DNA of 64,000 bases, from assembly GCA_002749535.1 (NCBI GenBank), contig MZZL01000025.1, positions 62,001 to 126,000 of the forward strand. Reading direction: 5' to 3'. Shown in pieces: positions 10,941 through 22,976 of the stretch (position 1 is the first letter of the stretch; each line of letters opens with the position of its first letter). Under the pieces are notes generated by a model. That model saw nothing but the letters and a program-made list of their open reading frames with translations, did not search any database and was not told the DNA's origin. The stretch is from Apophysomyces variabilis. Its lineage: Eukaryota > Mucoromycota > Mucoromycetes > Mucorales > Mucoraceae. Both the position numbers and the translations under genes were made by a program.

Positions 10941-13900
10941 ATGAACCCCACTCATTGTTCTCTTCTGCCCAGTTACGTTAAACATGCGACGCTCATTAAT
11001 AACTGTTACCCGGAAAAGGAGGGTGAAAAGGGCCCTCGGTCATCTGAACTCAGTTACCTTACCTTCTATGCGAGTTCCAGACCCGTCAAACTGACCAAGG
11101 TTGGAACCTTCCTGGAGAAGAAAGTCGAACGCGACATACAAAAAGGCAGAAAACAGTAATGATGCAAAACCCTTTTTTTTTTCCCAATGGCATCATTGAA
11201 CAAGAGAAAAGAAAATAGCTCAACTGTTTTTCTCTCTTTCTCTCTCCTTATTCCCCTTATAGGAACAGCCATGTTTCGCTAGAAATTCTCAGGGCCCTAA
11301 TTCAAACATGCCACCGCGACTTGAACTTATTTACGAAACATGCTGTCAAGATATTGAATATGACCCTCGGTGCAAAGGATATTGACCTGATTGACCAGAC
11401 TTGCGAGACGGTAAAGCTTACTAAGAACATCAATGGCAAATTTTCTTGCATGATTTTCTGACAGTGCTGTTCAAAGTTTGTTGTTTTTTGTAGTTATCAT
11501 GATGGATCAACGCTGGGCGTTGATGCTGAATTCACCTCTGATTATGAAACGCTGATTAAGAAATTTGCTGGATTTTGCAATCACACTGAGACGGACGAAG
11601 CATTGACATGGCAGTAAGAAATCAAAGAAAAAAGAAAAGCAACCTTTTTTTTTGTTAACTGACAGATCAAAAGAATGAGGTATATCGGTCATCGAGCTAT
11701 GTACGCCACTGTCACGTCATCTGCCCTGCATGCATCCAACTTTAAGATACAACTTGGCACCATTCTGCCACCACTCATTGCTACTTTGGAAGCTGCAAAC
11801 AAACCATCTAATGTCCTGGCACAAAGGTAACAAAAGGACGGAAAAAGCAAGAGAGAGCAAGTCGATGTCTAAACGACAAGGATGATTAGTGAAGTCACCG
11901 TCGATGTTCGTGTAGCCGATGCACATCCTCCGGAGAAAAATCGAGATTTTGTGGATGTACTAGCAGCAAAGACAGTGTCCAGTCTATTTAACAAAGCAAA
12001 TGGTGCAGCTATACGCATGGTGTTAAGTCCAATCTTTGGGTAAGTAAAACAGTGATAGTTCACTGTGTGCCAAAAGAGGGGAAAGACAATGATCATTCAT
12101 AAAATGCTACTTGGTTAGATTTATGGATACGAAAGAGAAATGGTGGCCACCAAATTTCGCGGTTTCGATTATGGAGCTGGTTTTGGAATCCTTGCAGGTA
12201 AAAAGTGACGAACAGAGAGGACAAGACGGATCTTTATAAGCTGCTTTTTTTTTAGCCTCAATACCGATATCTTTTGGTATCTGAAGTACTACAACAGTTG
12301 GAAAATGCAAAGACAGGCCAGGACAGCTATGTGACGCATAAGCATGGTTCGCTCGTATCGATTTTAGACACGGTATTGAATGCCAATGTTCCTCTTGTTG
12401 GCATTTCAGTGCTCGAAGTCCTCAACTCGCTATTTAGCAACTTGATTAAATCGCTTCAGGGCAGCCATTTCCGTGAAAAGGAACCAGATCAGAAAGACGA
12501 GGATAGCACATGTGAATATGCTATTCACCAAGGATTGGCTCATAGTATAGGAGGATTGGCGTCACAGACATACTATCAGAACCAACTAAACGACATTATG
12601 GGTTATATCGTTGCAAAACTGCGAGCCGGAACCACGTTGGAACATGTGGATGGACTTCCGATTGCGGAATACAGAAGGGTCGCTTTGAAATGTTTGGACT
12701 TTGTGGCTACTGCAGGCAAGGAGGTTACAGAGAGAGAAAATGAAGATCAATGTGATGTGTCAGTGAAAAGCTCGCTTGACACATGGATACCAGCCATCGG
12801 GCTATTAACCGATAGACGACCAGGTAATCAAGTTAGCTTACTAAACGCTACTTTTCTCGATAGAATGACGTTTAACAAGTGCGTTCTATGTTGGATAGAA
12901 ACCCGCGTTGATTTTGTCATGACTTTGGTACGATACCTGGACGCCACAGCAGAGCAAGATTTTGCGCTTGAGTAAGTAGGACAAAGAAGTGCTTAATGTT
13001 GTACGAATCTAATAATCTGTATTTCCTTTTTTTTTCCCTATCATGTGAAGACCTTTCCCTAGAGTAAGTTTACACCCACTAAACATTTACTTGTGTGAAT
13101 GTTGAAATCGATTTTGTTTCTTTTTCTTTTTTTATTTTTTAGCATTTGCTCAACCACCATGGAGACGTGGCGTTTGTGAACGCACTTCACGCGACAATTA
13201 TTGATTGGGCTCAGTTGCCCGACTGCACTGTGGACGATGTGAATGCTTTATTTTCTTTGCTTTCTTCTCTTACGCGTCGATTTGGAGTGGATGGTACCAT
13301 CAAGGCTGTACCTCTGATTTTCAAGCTACAAAGCTTTGTCAAAGAGGGCGTGATTCAGGAGCCAGCAGCTCAGCGAGCTATTGCTGCTGTTACGGTGGAA
13401 TGGGTATGGATGGTAGGAAAAATGTACAACATTGAGAGATTGCGTCAATATGCGAGCCGTATACGAGAGGAACGTCTGAAAAATCGAGAATATTCAGTTA
13501 TTTTCCAGCCCGAGGTTATGGAGACTACGCAGAACGTACACAAGTTGGAAGATCTTGAACCTGACAATAAGACTCTGGTCGAGACACTTCTTGACCGTCA
13601 CGTAATAGTTGAACTGATGTCGAAGGACGGACCGTTCCGGGATGAGGAAGATACGCATGGCTTGGACCTAGAAAGTAAACTGTACGCAGAATGGGGCTCG
13701 GAAGCATTTAGTATGTTCTAGCTATTTTTTTTTGTTAGCTATATACTTACAAGGTATATAGTGAATCACGAACGCTCCTTCCGTATCCGTACCTCCCGTA
13801 ATTTGGACGATCTTAAGCCCAAATTAGCCACTCCTTGGACGAGCACGGACTTTAATGTACATGTTTATTATAGCTCATTTGTCCTGAACGTTGTGCTAAC

Positions 13901-14298
13901 TCTTCCTTCTTTTCCATCATACAGCGTAGTCACCAAAGTAAAAAGCAGACAATCAAGGTGGAGAATCTCAAAGAAGCTTTAGGTAGGGGAAAAGAAAAGA
14001 AAGAAAGCTTGCAATAAGACTATCCCTATCACTGACTTTCTTTCCTTCATTAAATTAGCTGCTCAATCTCCTGAGGCAACAGAATTTGAGACGGATACAT
14101 TGCAGGTTATGACAACGAGTAGCCTTGCCAAGACGGCTAAGGAACCACGCACTGACATGAGCTCTCTTCTTTCCTCTCTAAGCCTTGGACCGAACCATTC
14201 CCAAAGGTAAAGAAACGATGTAAACAAGCAAAGACATTTCTTAATCATCTTTTGTTCTTAGCACCGTGTCTTTGGTAAATCCTCCTTACAAAGGCTAG
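10941..14298 (+). CDS. EFR3: EFR3-type plasma-membrane scaffold of PI4-kinase
   Basis: Thirteen exons fit in frame: 10941-11155, 11263-11410, 11477-11613, 11674-11826, 11881-12039, 12119-12197, 12256-12971, 13051-13063, 13143-13710, 13762-13856, 13925-13982, 14059-14206, 14262-14298 (841 residues). The N-terminus has the EFR3 hallmark: Cys residues (C6, C22) for palmitoylation, PSYVKHATLI, SELSYLTFYASSRP and KLTKVGTFLEK, then helical ARM/HEAT-like repeats. The YHDGSTLGVD block and the C-terminal VENLKEAL motif also fit. EFR3 anchors the PI4-kinase Stt4 complex (with Ypp1/TTC7) at the plasma membrane to make PI4P. The exon 3 acceptor could also lie at 11465. Exon 8 is only 13 nt. The VAP gene follows 635 bp downstream on the same strand. 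Confidence 0.9.
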
Positions 14299-14933
14299 AG
14301 CAAACTAATTCGTCTGAATGACAAGCGTATGAAGAAGTTATTGAGAACGAAATCTTATCTCTCCCTTTTATTTCTTTTTACTTTTTTTTTGATAGTAGGA
14401 CTTCCCGTTTGCTTAATTGGTATTTGACAGTAATTGCAGATGTATATACAGTAAATCGAGAAAAGAAAAAGGAATAGCTGTGTGAACTCCTTGGGAGATA
14501 GACAGGGGGGACTTGGTGTGAAAGCCATGTGTGTATTCTATAATGAACGTGCATGTCCTGTATGCCTTTTGGGATCTGGAGAAATTAAGTGGATCACTAC
14601 ATCTGGCACATGGAAACTACATGGAATCTATCCATGAATATGCCTCTGATTTTCTTGCAATGAAATATGTACTGTTGATCAGCTTAAATTCGCTGCGATC
14701 TGTCTGTATTTCGGCCTGCTATTCGAAACAACTGAATCTATAAGAAGCGCGTTCGAAATACTCTGTCTTCCGGTCAAGAAACGTGTGATATCGAAACACA
14801 AACCTTTTACCATCAGCACAACATCGTTTGAGTTTTAAAAAAGCGTACCCATTTCATCACCGCGTTTTGTCCTGAATTGTGTGACCCTCACCTCGCCGAT
14901 TCAACAAAAGAATTGGAACTCCTTTAGAGAGCC
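14299..14933. other. Spacer between EFR3 and VAP genes
   Basis: Holds the 3' end of EFR3 and the 5' region of the VAP gene. No further gene, repeat or RNA is visible. Confidence 0.5.
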
Positions 14934-15845
14934 ATGGATCTGGAGCTGGTGAATGAATTGATCTTTACACGTAAAAACAACTACCCGTGACGACACGTTC
15001 ATAGCAGCTTATGGAAAAGCAATGGTCTCATGTTCGTTTGTTTAGGGCCATGGACTGAGATCGCCAATGCTAGATTACCTATTCTAAATACCACTTCCGA
15101 AGTTGTTGCATTCAAAATCAAGACCACGGCACCCAGACAATATATTGTCCGTCCTAACTGTGGTCTTCTTCATCCCCATAAAAGCATAGAAGTACGAGGT
15201 GCGACATGGACGTTTTTCCGTCTCCTATTCATGGATAAATATCCAACTAAAGAAGAAATAATATTGTTTCCTTAGTCATCCGTCAGCCCTTTCCTACAGA
15301 TCCTCCGGAAGATTATAGATGCAAGGATAAATTTCTGGTTGAAAGTATACGCGTAACGAAAGAGATGGATACCAAGGATATGCAGGGACTGTGGAGTTTT
15401 GTGGATACACAGATGCGCCATGCGGTTCAACAACACAAACTACGATGTATGCTTGTCCTACCCGAGGAAACGACCATGGATCAAAAGATCTTTCGACAAG
15501 AAAGTGAAGTGGGATGTGAAAAGGTAAGGCAACGTAAAATAAAAAAGCCAATGGAGCAAAATAGATGGATTGAATGGGACGTCATAGGTTGTACGGTCTT
15601 CCATCTATACGGAGCAGATCGCTTTCGAGACGGCCATTGAGCATATCAATCAAGATTTGAAAGCATTGCAACGACAAATCGATGAACATGCTACTGCACT
15701 GAAGTCCATCGAAGAGTGGAGAACGTCCAATAACCACACCACGACAAAAACTGCAAAAGTGACAAGAAGATATCCATCCTATGTCCTCATCCTCACTGCC
15801 ATTCTTGCTGGTGTTTTGGCTTACCTACTTCGAAAAGAAATCTGA
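14934..15845 (+). CDS. SCS2: VAP/Scs2-type ER membrane tether (MSP domain)
   Basis: Four exons, 14934-14970, 15046-15198, 15276-15523, 15618-15845, give 221 residues. The first 37-nt exon supplies the start of the MSP beta-sandwich. The VAP signature follows: VAFKIKTTAPRQYIVRPNCG, the FFAT-binding face. DKFLVES closes the MSP domain. Then come a coiled coil (HINQDLKALQRQIDEH, about residues 150-175), a basic linker and a C-terminal hydrophobic helix ending LLRKEI, a tail anchor in the ER membrane. VAPs bind FFAT-motif lipid-transfer proteins and tether the ER to plasma membrane and other organelles, and in yeast help control PI4P and inositol metabolism. Its neighbour EFR3 builds the plasma-membrane PI4P pool. 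Confidence 0.92.
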
Positions 15846-16843
15846 TCCGCTCTAATTATCTATGTTAATTACGAGACATATTATTTGTCTTTATTCTGCT
15901 TTTGATTTCCCCTATGCTTCTTTTCCTCTTTCTTCTTTTGTCATCCGTCCATGAAGATGCATGTAGCAATAAATGTACATTGGTATATTTATATTGAAAC
16001 CGCTCATGGTTTATTCACCTACTATGCTGAATGCATGGACATATCCTTGTTCAGCCTTTTCTTTCTGACTCTTGGGATTTACATGAGCTAGTTTCATCTA
16101 AAACTATCAAGATTGAACTAAAGCATATATAAACGAATCCGTCTCAAGGGCCAATTGTTCTAGGTTAAATAACGCAATCCCCGGTCTACGGTTTACCCAT
16201 TCCATATGAGTAGACATTGTCATGTTCGTCTTTCTATGGCTATCATGCACTCATGTTTTTTAAAATACAACGGAAAGAAAAGGGAACCCAGTAAATGGGA
16301 TATCACTTGAGGAGAGATAGAGGATCGTGGGAAGAAGATTGATTTTTATTGGTTACCTATATCATATAGGTCATTATAGTGATGCTATGTTCATGGCAAA
16401 CAGAATCTCTCTCTCTTTCTCTCTCCTTTCCCCCTTTAAGATCGACCCTCTGTTTCATATTTATAGGCTTCGTTCTTCCAGTGGGTAGAAGAGGGTGAAT
16501 TCCCTTTTTGGGGAAACAGGGTCTGTGTGCTTGTCATTTTAGAGGAAAAAAAAAAGAAAAGGGTAAGTAAGCTTTCTATGAAAGAAGCTTCCTTTTTGTT
16601 TTGATACGCATATTATCTTTATTGCCTTTTGCTTCATACACATTTCCACTTGCCGTCTCTACTTGTTCTGTTTGTCTTTTGGGCTTGTCACCCGGGAAAA
16701 AGAAAAAAGGGAAAAAAAATCGCTCAACTCCGGCCCCATTCCGTTTGATTTGTTCTCTTTCTCTCTCTCTCCACACCCACTTTCCTTGTTTCCACAAACA
16801 TAAACACGCACACACACTCTCTTTCTGCTACACAAAAGAACAA
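15846..16843. other. Intergenic, pyrimidine-rich promoter region
   Basis: About 1 kb between two plus-strand genes. It contains CT-rich runs (about 16407-16437 and 16750-16770) just upstream of the deubiquitinase gene, as is common in fungal core promoters. No RNA gene or repeat is recognised. Confidence 0.5.
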
Positions 16844-19195
16844 ATGGCATCCTCATCTAACTACCATTTGCCGGCTTTTGCGGCAATGGCAGGCATTGCA
16901 CTCGCTGCCTCTGGCTATGTATTGTCTTCCAATACTAGCGAATCGAGACGACGACGACGACGTATCAAGTCGAAACTTATGAAGGGTAAATGATACAAAA
17001 ACTTATCTCGGAATAAAACAACTCAATGCGTCGAACATAACGCCAGAACGTGATGGCCGATTTATCCTCGGTCTGGTCAACACTGGTAATTCTTGCTTTG
17101 TCAATTCCGTACTACAGGCAAGTGTTTCATAAAACGAAAACATGAAAAGTGTCCTTTTGTACTTATCCATGAGGGGGATTACAATGGTAATGTAGGCATT
17201 GGCCACGTTGGCGTGTTTGCGATCTTATTTGGTAAGATCGTTTGACATGGACAGATTTCGGATGTTCATTACTTGCTTTTTGCGAAAGTAAAGGCCGAAC
17301 GCGTGGACGAGCAAGGAGACGATTCTGGCCCGACCGTGCCACCTAATGAATTTATACTGCAGTCCGTCGCCTTTGCATTATATTCCACTATCGAATGTAA
17401 TCATTTTCTTTTTGGGAGAAAGGAAGGAGCACTGAACGAATTTCTTTTATCTAAATTTTACAGTGTTGAACCGACCTCTTTCTCGACCACGATCCATCAC
17501 GCCTACTGATATTGTCAAATCATTGGAAAGAAAAACAAATGGAACCATCAATCGTCAACAACAGGTGACGTGCTGTTCTTCTTTTTTTTTCCTTTACATC
17601 CATGACTTCCTATTTGCGGATCGGATTGTTTACCTGTGGCTATGATAGGATGCACATGAGTTATTTCAGATTATCTCCAGCGTGCTGACTTCAGAGGAGG
17701 AAGAACAATACAGAGAACAAACACCTTCCCTATTGGATGTGAATGCCATTCGAAACATGGCCTCTGAAAACGTAAGAATGTCTACCTTGCCTTATATCCT
17801 GGAGAGAAAATATTGGGTTCTTTGACAGCTAAATTCTCCGATAACAACATAGGATCCTGCGGCGCTTGATAATCTGGAGACAGCCTCCATGTCCTCCGTC
17901 GGCACAATGGGATCCATGTGGAGTTCCTTTTCGGTGTCAACCGTGGGTGGACAATTACGTCAGCGACCTCGGCGTCCACGAAACCCATTTACCGGGTTGG
18001 CAGCATCAAGAATAAGTTGCATGAAATGTGGATACACGGTAATTATCCTCTATTATCGGATTAATTAGCGCATTTTTGACTAAAAGAAATATATTGTCTG
18101 TTTTTAGGCACCCATTCGTCATCATACATTTGACAATATTTCACTTACAGTGCCTCAGACAGTATGGATCCAAGAGAAAGAGAAAGAAAAACAGCCGGGA
18201 TTCGGATGATGATTTCTAATACCAGTTTAGCTTAGTTGCACGTTGGAAAGCTGCCTTAGTACATACACAAAAGTGGATGTCTTGACGGACTTTCAGTGTC
18301 GGAAATGCACCTTGATGGCTACGCTTGAAGCATTAACACATGAATTGACGTTAGCAGTAGAACGAACTGCTGGGACCACAGAACATGCCGACGCCAAGAA
18401 GTTGGAAGAACAGATACAACAAGTGAAAGATGCTATAAAACACAATGTGGAAATGTCACTGGTACGTACAAGGTTTAACCTTTCTTCTGGTTGTGGTCTT
18501 AATGAAATGTGAATTATTTGTCATAGCCTGGGATACCATTGACGGCTCCAAAAACCGTGTCATGTACAACGAAGCAGACGATGTTTGCCAATCCGCCAAA
18601 GTCACTGTGTCTGCATTTGTCACGATCCGTTTATCATCCTTCAGGGTATGTTCAGAAGAATCATTGCAATGTTCATTTTCCAGAGTATTTGGATCTTGCA
18701 CCCTACACTACGAACGGGTTTCTGAATGCAAGCGATCCCGCCACAGCTCTCAGCTCACCGCCATCTGTTCATGTTACCCCACAACAAACACGTACCAGCC
18801 GCACGAGTCTTGTTTATCTTCGTAACATGGCGGGAGGGAATCGTTTCGTACACGGACGTGATGGTTTGAATGTAGCCTTGGCTTCCAAAGATGAAGACGA
18901 TCAACGGCCGATCCAAAATGCGCTTCCATCTTTGACACTGCCAGTTGTACGGGCTATTCAATATCGTCTTACCGCAGTGATTGTACATTACGGCAACCAT
19001 GATTCTGGCCATTTCATTACTTATAGACGAAAGAAGTTACCAACCGGATACGATGTTAGGCCTCCCCTTGGCGAAAGCGGACCGCGTGCTCCTTCTAAAT
19101 TTTGGCAGTGCAGCGATGAAGCTATCAGCGAAGTGGACATCGACACGGTGCTTTCTAGCGAAGCATACATGCTATTTTACGAAAGAGACGTATAG
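16844..19195 (+). CDS. UBP16: Membrane-anchored ubiquitin protease (USP30/Ubp16-like)
   Basis: Ten exons fit: 16844-16985, 17047-17117, 17196-17231, 17255-17396, 17464-17564, 17649-17771, 17853-18038, 18108-18161, 18231-18461, 18527-19195 (584 residues). Residues 9-30 form a hydrophobic anchor followed by a basic RRRRRRIK patch, as in mitochondrial outer-membrane USP30/Ubp16. The Cys box GLVNTGNSCFVNSVLQ gives the nucleophile near C64. DAHELFQIISS follows, then CxxC pairs (SCMKCGY and FQCRKC) for a zinc ribbon, and the His box VIVHYGNHDSGHFITYRR with the His near 524. The intron after exon 2 uses a GC donor (cag|gcaagt). The predicted role is removal of ubiquitin at the mitochondrial surface. 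Exon 1-2 and 3-4 junctions are the least certain. Confidence 0.88.
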
Positions 19196-19989
19196 ATATC
19201 AAATATATTATATATGTATACAGGGAATGCCATCAGTTACGAACCCAGGACTGTGAAAAAGAAAGAAAAAAAAAGACAAGCATATTACAGAATACCAAAA
19301 TGGTCATATAAAGGAAGAAAAAAGCGTCGATTTGCTATCGAAGGAAAATCAGTTTTTGGATGATAAATTGGAAACTGCTGTGATTTTTTCTTTATTATTT
19401 GCAAACATTAAAAGGAAGTGGAATATCAGAGAGGAGGAGCGTCCTCTAATTCTCATGCTCCACTGTAATTAAAAATTGACATGTCGCAGGAAAAACCTGC
19501 CACCTTATTGTCTTCCCGATATAATTCCACAAATTATCAAGCGACCCTTCCCTAAAAATGACAACTTTCACCCGTTGGATTGTATATGAACAACACCTGA
19601 AAAATGCCCTAGGGTTGATGAACAAATGACCGCATTGATGGCCAATCACACAACACCGTACCCTTCACTGCAGTTCTTGATACCATTACGGTAAATATAG
19701 CAGCTATTTTCCATATATTGTCCGAGAAGTAGAGCGCTTGGGATATATCAGCATTGGCTGAAGTTATTCTGGCGACAATTATCACTTAGGTTCGACGACG
19801 TGTCAACTGTTACGGACAAATGCGTCAAGGAGCGTTTTCGGTTAAACAACTGTGTATGCTTCCAGTAAAGCTTGTTTTGACCCTTTCCTAAAGAATCTGA
19901 AGATGCAGCTATTCTGTTGTCTTGTAGGGTTATAGTTTATTTCATTGCTCTTTCTTTTATACAAAATAAAGGTGCTTGGCATGAGACAC

Positions 19990-20330
19990 GCTATAGGGAG
20001 CAAGTACATGCTTTCCCTTAAGTGGAAGATGAAACAATCGGGCACAAGACAAAACAATAGGGAATATGTTGGCGTCTTTTGAGTACGTCAGCTGTACGAC
20101 TCGCATTACGCGCCCACATGGTCTAGGAAGAGCAGCGCTACGAGTAGCATCCATATGCGTTCCGCAAAATTTAAACGAGAAATGCTCCCGGCTCCAGTTA
20201 TTATTGACGGCCATATATGATATCGTTGTCCCTGTAGCGACCTGCGGTCAAACACTTGGTAAGGTAGCAGCTGCTGGCCATGCTATACAAAAGCATGACA
20301 ACATCCCCCCCCGGAGAGATCATAGAAAGA
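19990..20330 (-). repeat. Degenerate dispersed repeat, copy A (minus sense)
   Basis: The reverse complement of this stretch aligns along its length with 24430-24770 on the plus strand at roughly 70% identity by eye. The best shared block includes GGGCGCGTAATGCGAGTCG followed by tacag and tgacgtact, and another is TTTGTATAGCATG. Frame-shifted translations such as GRVMRVVQ are shared but broken. It is a remnant of an unidentified repeat family or gene. A second copy in the opposite orientation lies 4.4 kb away. Confidence 0.6.
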
Positions 20331-20450
20331 TGATGCCGAACTACTCCGATAATATCTTGTGCAGCACTGTAGTTTCGTCATCAAGTTAATCCAAATCATA
20401 CATATGCTACGCGAGAATGAAATTGGGATACACGATTGGTCGATCAACAT

Positions 20451-21685
20451 CCACTATGGGAAAGGGTTCCTGATGAACTATCTTTTATTCTCTTTGTCGA
20501 TATAAAAGCTTATGCAAGTCAAGCTACGAATGTGTGTATCATGATATATTGACAGCCCAACAATATAAGTCGTCATCTTAAATTGTAGAAATAGTGAAGA
20601 GCACGGCTTACAAAGTAAAAACCTGGCAGTCAGAAAACGCTAAACGCAAACGTAGAGACCCCCACGCCCCGACAATGCAAACAAGCGACTCCATACCGAC
20701 CATTAAAAAGACTAGGAAATAATAACGCCCGTTTCATTTATGTACATACTTCTGCTGTCGTTACGTTTTGTTCTCTTTTCTTGATTGGCTTTTTCCGTTG
20801 CTTTATCGTACATTGCTGCTTCACCGTACTTTTTATTCACCTTTTTTCTTTCCGCTTTGGATCCCTTTTTTTCACCCTTCATATTGCTGCCTCCGTTACA
20901 TATCCTTGTCCCTTTTAAGCTTTCCCTATGCGAGACGCTGTTGATGGTACCATGAGCTTATTTTAATCTATCTGTGGATTTTCCATGCTAACTGTACATA
21001 AATCCGATGCAATCAGGCTTGTATGAGCGTCATTATCAATCAATACAAAGAGTTGTTCATTATATACAACGGTCGGTGAATTGAACGATAATATAGCAAT
21101 TTCCATAACAACAGCTAGTTAATGCGTTTTTATTACTAGCCATTTTGGGAATGGCTGTTTTGCTGCTTTATCAAAGAACATCAAATGCTACAATTCGCTT
21201 AACGGCTTCCTTGTGCAGTTCTCCAGGTCGCAAGTTCCCTTTGGGATCACGGAGTCTTCCGCGTAACTCTCTATTGCAGTACACATTGTCTGATATCTAG
21301 TTTACGTTTTCGGTTGCTGTTCATATTCTAGCCGCCATAGCACATGTAGCTAGTTAACTCTTTTTTTTTCTGCCTCTGACCATATGCAAATGCTTCAACC
21401 TTCTTTATTCGGTTTTCTTTCTGAAAAGGGAAAGTTGTATAGATCCCGGCCTAATGCATGTTGTTTGATTTGCCTATCAGTATGGGAAATGATTCCTGAT
21501 GTACTATTTTTCATTAAGTAAAAAGTAGTACGTTAGGAACCAAAGTTTCCGAGTTTGCTGCAGAATGCAACATTGGTTCCCAATGGACTATTTTTTACTT
21601 AATAGAAAATAGTACATCAGAAACCAGAAATAACTCAATAGGAACTGATGAAGACCAGAAGGAAAACCCACGTTTCCCATAGTGG
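20451..21685. mobile_element. Non-coding element with 13-bp terminal inverted repeats
   Basis: CCACTATGGGAAA at 20451-20463 recurs as its exact reverse complement at 21673-21685. After the left end the sequence reads ggttcctgatgaactatc, similar to the foldback at 21491, so the family has conserved subterminal sequence. No transposase is readable between the ends. A clear target duplication is not visible (left flank ...acat, right flank tata...). It could be a MITE-like or deleted DNA transposon, or two separate solo ends. Confidence 0.45.
21491..21626. repeat. Long imperfect inverted repeat (foldback/MITE-like)
   Basis: Left arm 21491-21548 pairs with right arm 21568-21626 (about 80% by eye), with a loop of about 20 nt. 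Both arms contain a TGATGTACTATTTT stretch and a TTAAGTAAAAA stretch in mirror order. A near copy of the element end (GTATGGGAAA) precedes the left arm at about 21479, and its complement lies at 21673. This is a typical foldback MITE shape. Confidence 0.65.
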
Positions 21686-22229
21686 TATAATATGCATGCG
21701 ATTGAAACTTCAGGGATTCTGTTTATGATAACTAAGATTACATTGCTGCAGGGTGTTACTGCAGGTATTCTTTACGTCAGAGTTTTTTCTCAGGGGGGCA
21801 AAGAGCGTGAAAAGAATGGGAATTGTGATCGTATGTGCTGCTATGTAGATGTATACCCACATATTATCTGTTTCTCCTGCTCTTCACTGCTATTGGACAC
21901 TGTACTCTCTGGCATTCCGGCACTAACTAGCTTCAGTATTAGCGGAACCAAACTTGTACAAGGAAAAGGGGCAAGAGACAGTTCTTGTACCAGTTCTCTT
22001 GCTGCAAGTGGGCGCAAAGGTCGCTGAAAAAGGCCAATAGCAACGACAGCTCACACTTTGAGATGCATACATTAGTTCCTGGTGCTTAAACAACTGTATC
22101 CTGGACGTACCGCGAAAAATTCAAAAAATGCTTAAATACGTCCGTACTACATCTCTTTCTTCAAGACTACAGGCAACCAAGCATATTTAATCGTCTGTTT
22201 CTACTTTGGTTCAAGAACTGATATCCATA

Positions 22230-22976
22230 ATGTACATCAAGTCCATTGTCTTAACGGGAATCTTTACTCTTTTCTCTGTGGGGTTCTGCGAACCAGTCGA
22301 CTACTGTCACAAGATGGGTCAGTTTGGATGTATCTGTCAGGCGGATCACAGTCAAAACTGCAGGACGTGGTCCGATTGCAACAAATGGATTGGCTGGGAT
22401 AGATGTTGCAAAGATGGCACTTGTGTCTACGGCTCGTCTTTCAGATCCTGGAGCGGCGCTTGCGGCGACTATGGTGAAGGTTGTCCCGGATACGACTTTG
22501 ACTTCTATCCGACATATCCAGGAGAAAATGGCGGAAACTATATCAAGTTCGATGACACGTGGGATTCGTTCACTAACGACTTTAACTACGGCGGTGTTTA
22601 TCCCAACGGCACAGAAGTCCCTGAAAAAACATCGGGCTCATTGGAAGCCGGCAAAGTCTATTCTTCGTACAAAAAAGGCGTTATGTGTCTGCAAAAGAAG
22701 GGTGACTCTGTGAAGCGAGTTCTATTCTTGCCTTCTGTACCTTGGAACCGATTTTCGCCGCAAAAGCTGTCCTTCTTTTATCAAAAGTATAACTCTGTTT
22801 ATCCTGCTAATCCCAACATGGAATTACTGGTACCCAAGTGCTATACCATGCCAGAGGTTCGGGAGTGTTATGATGCAGCCTCCTCTAGCTATTTGGAGAG
22901 AGTTATCCCAGAAATCAAGGCTGAAATAGCAAAATCTCCATATCCGGAATGCAAGAATGCTTTTAGTTGGCTTTAA
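22230..22976 (+). CDS. Cys-rich secreted protein, unknown
   Basis: A single exon of 248 codons starts at ATG 22230, chosen because it opens a signal peptide (MYIKSIVLTGIFTLFSVGFC); the frame itself is open upstream without another ATG. The mature N-terminal third is rich in Cys with regular spacing (YCHKMGQFGCICQ, NCRTW, CNKW, RCCKDGTC, GACGDYGEGC), suggesting a small disulphide-bonded module. A Gly/Tyr/Asp-rich linker and a second domain with four more Cys follow. I do not recognise a family. A candidate extracellular or effector-like protein. It stands alone in a 7-kb gene-poor region between two oppositely oriented copies of a degenerate repeat. Confidence 0.75.
   Translation: MYIKSIVLTGIFTLFSVGFCEPVDYCHKMGQFGCICQADHSQNCRTWSDCNKWIGWDRCCKDGTCVYGSSFRSWSGACGDYGEGCPGYDFDFYPTYPGENGGNYIKFDDTWDSFTNDFNYGGVYPNGTEVPEKTSGSLEAGKVYSSYKKGVMCLQKKGDSVKRVLFLPSVPWNRFSPQKLSFFYQKYNSVYPANPNMELLVPKCYTMPEVRECYDAASSSYLERVIPEIKAEIAKSPYPECKNAFSWL

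Larger units (their letters stand above)
19196..22229. other. Gene-poor region with repeats
   Basis: About 3 kb without a convincing gene. It holds a degenerate repeat (19990-20330, minus sense), an element bounded by 13-bp inverted repeats (20451-21685) and inside it a foldback (21491-21626); these are listed separately. A poly-C run of 8 occurs near 20305. Short open frames here show no known motif. Confidence 0.5.
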
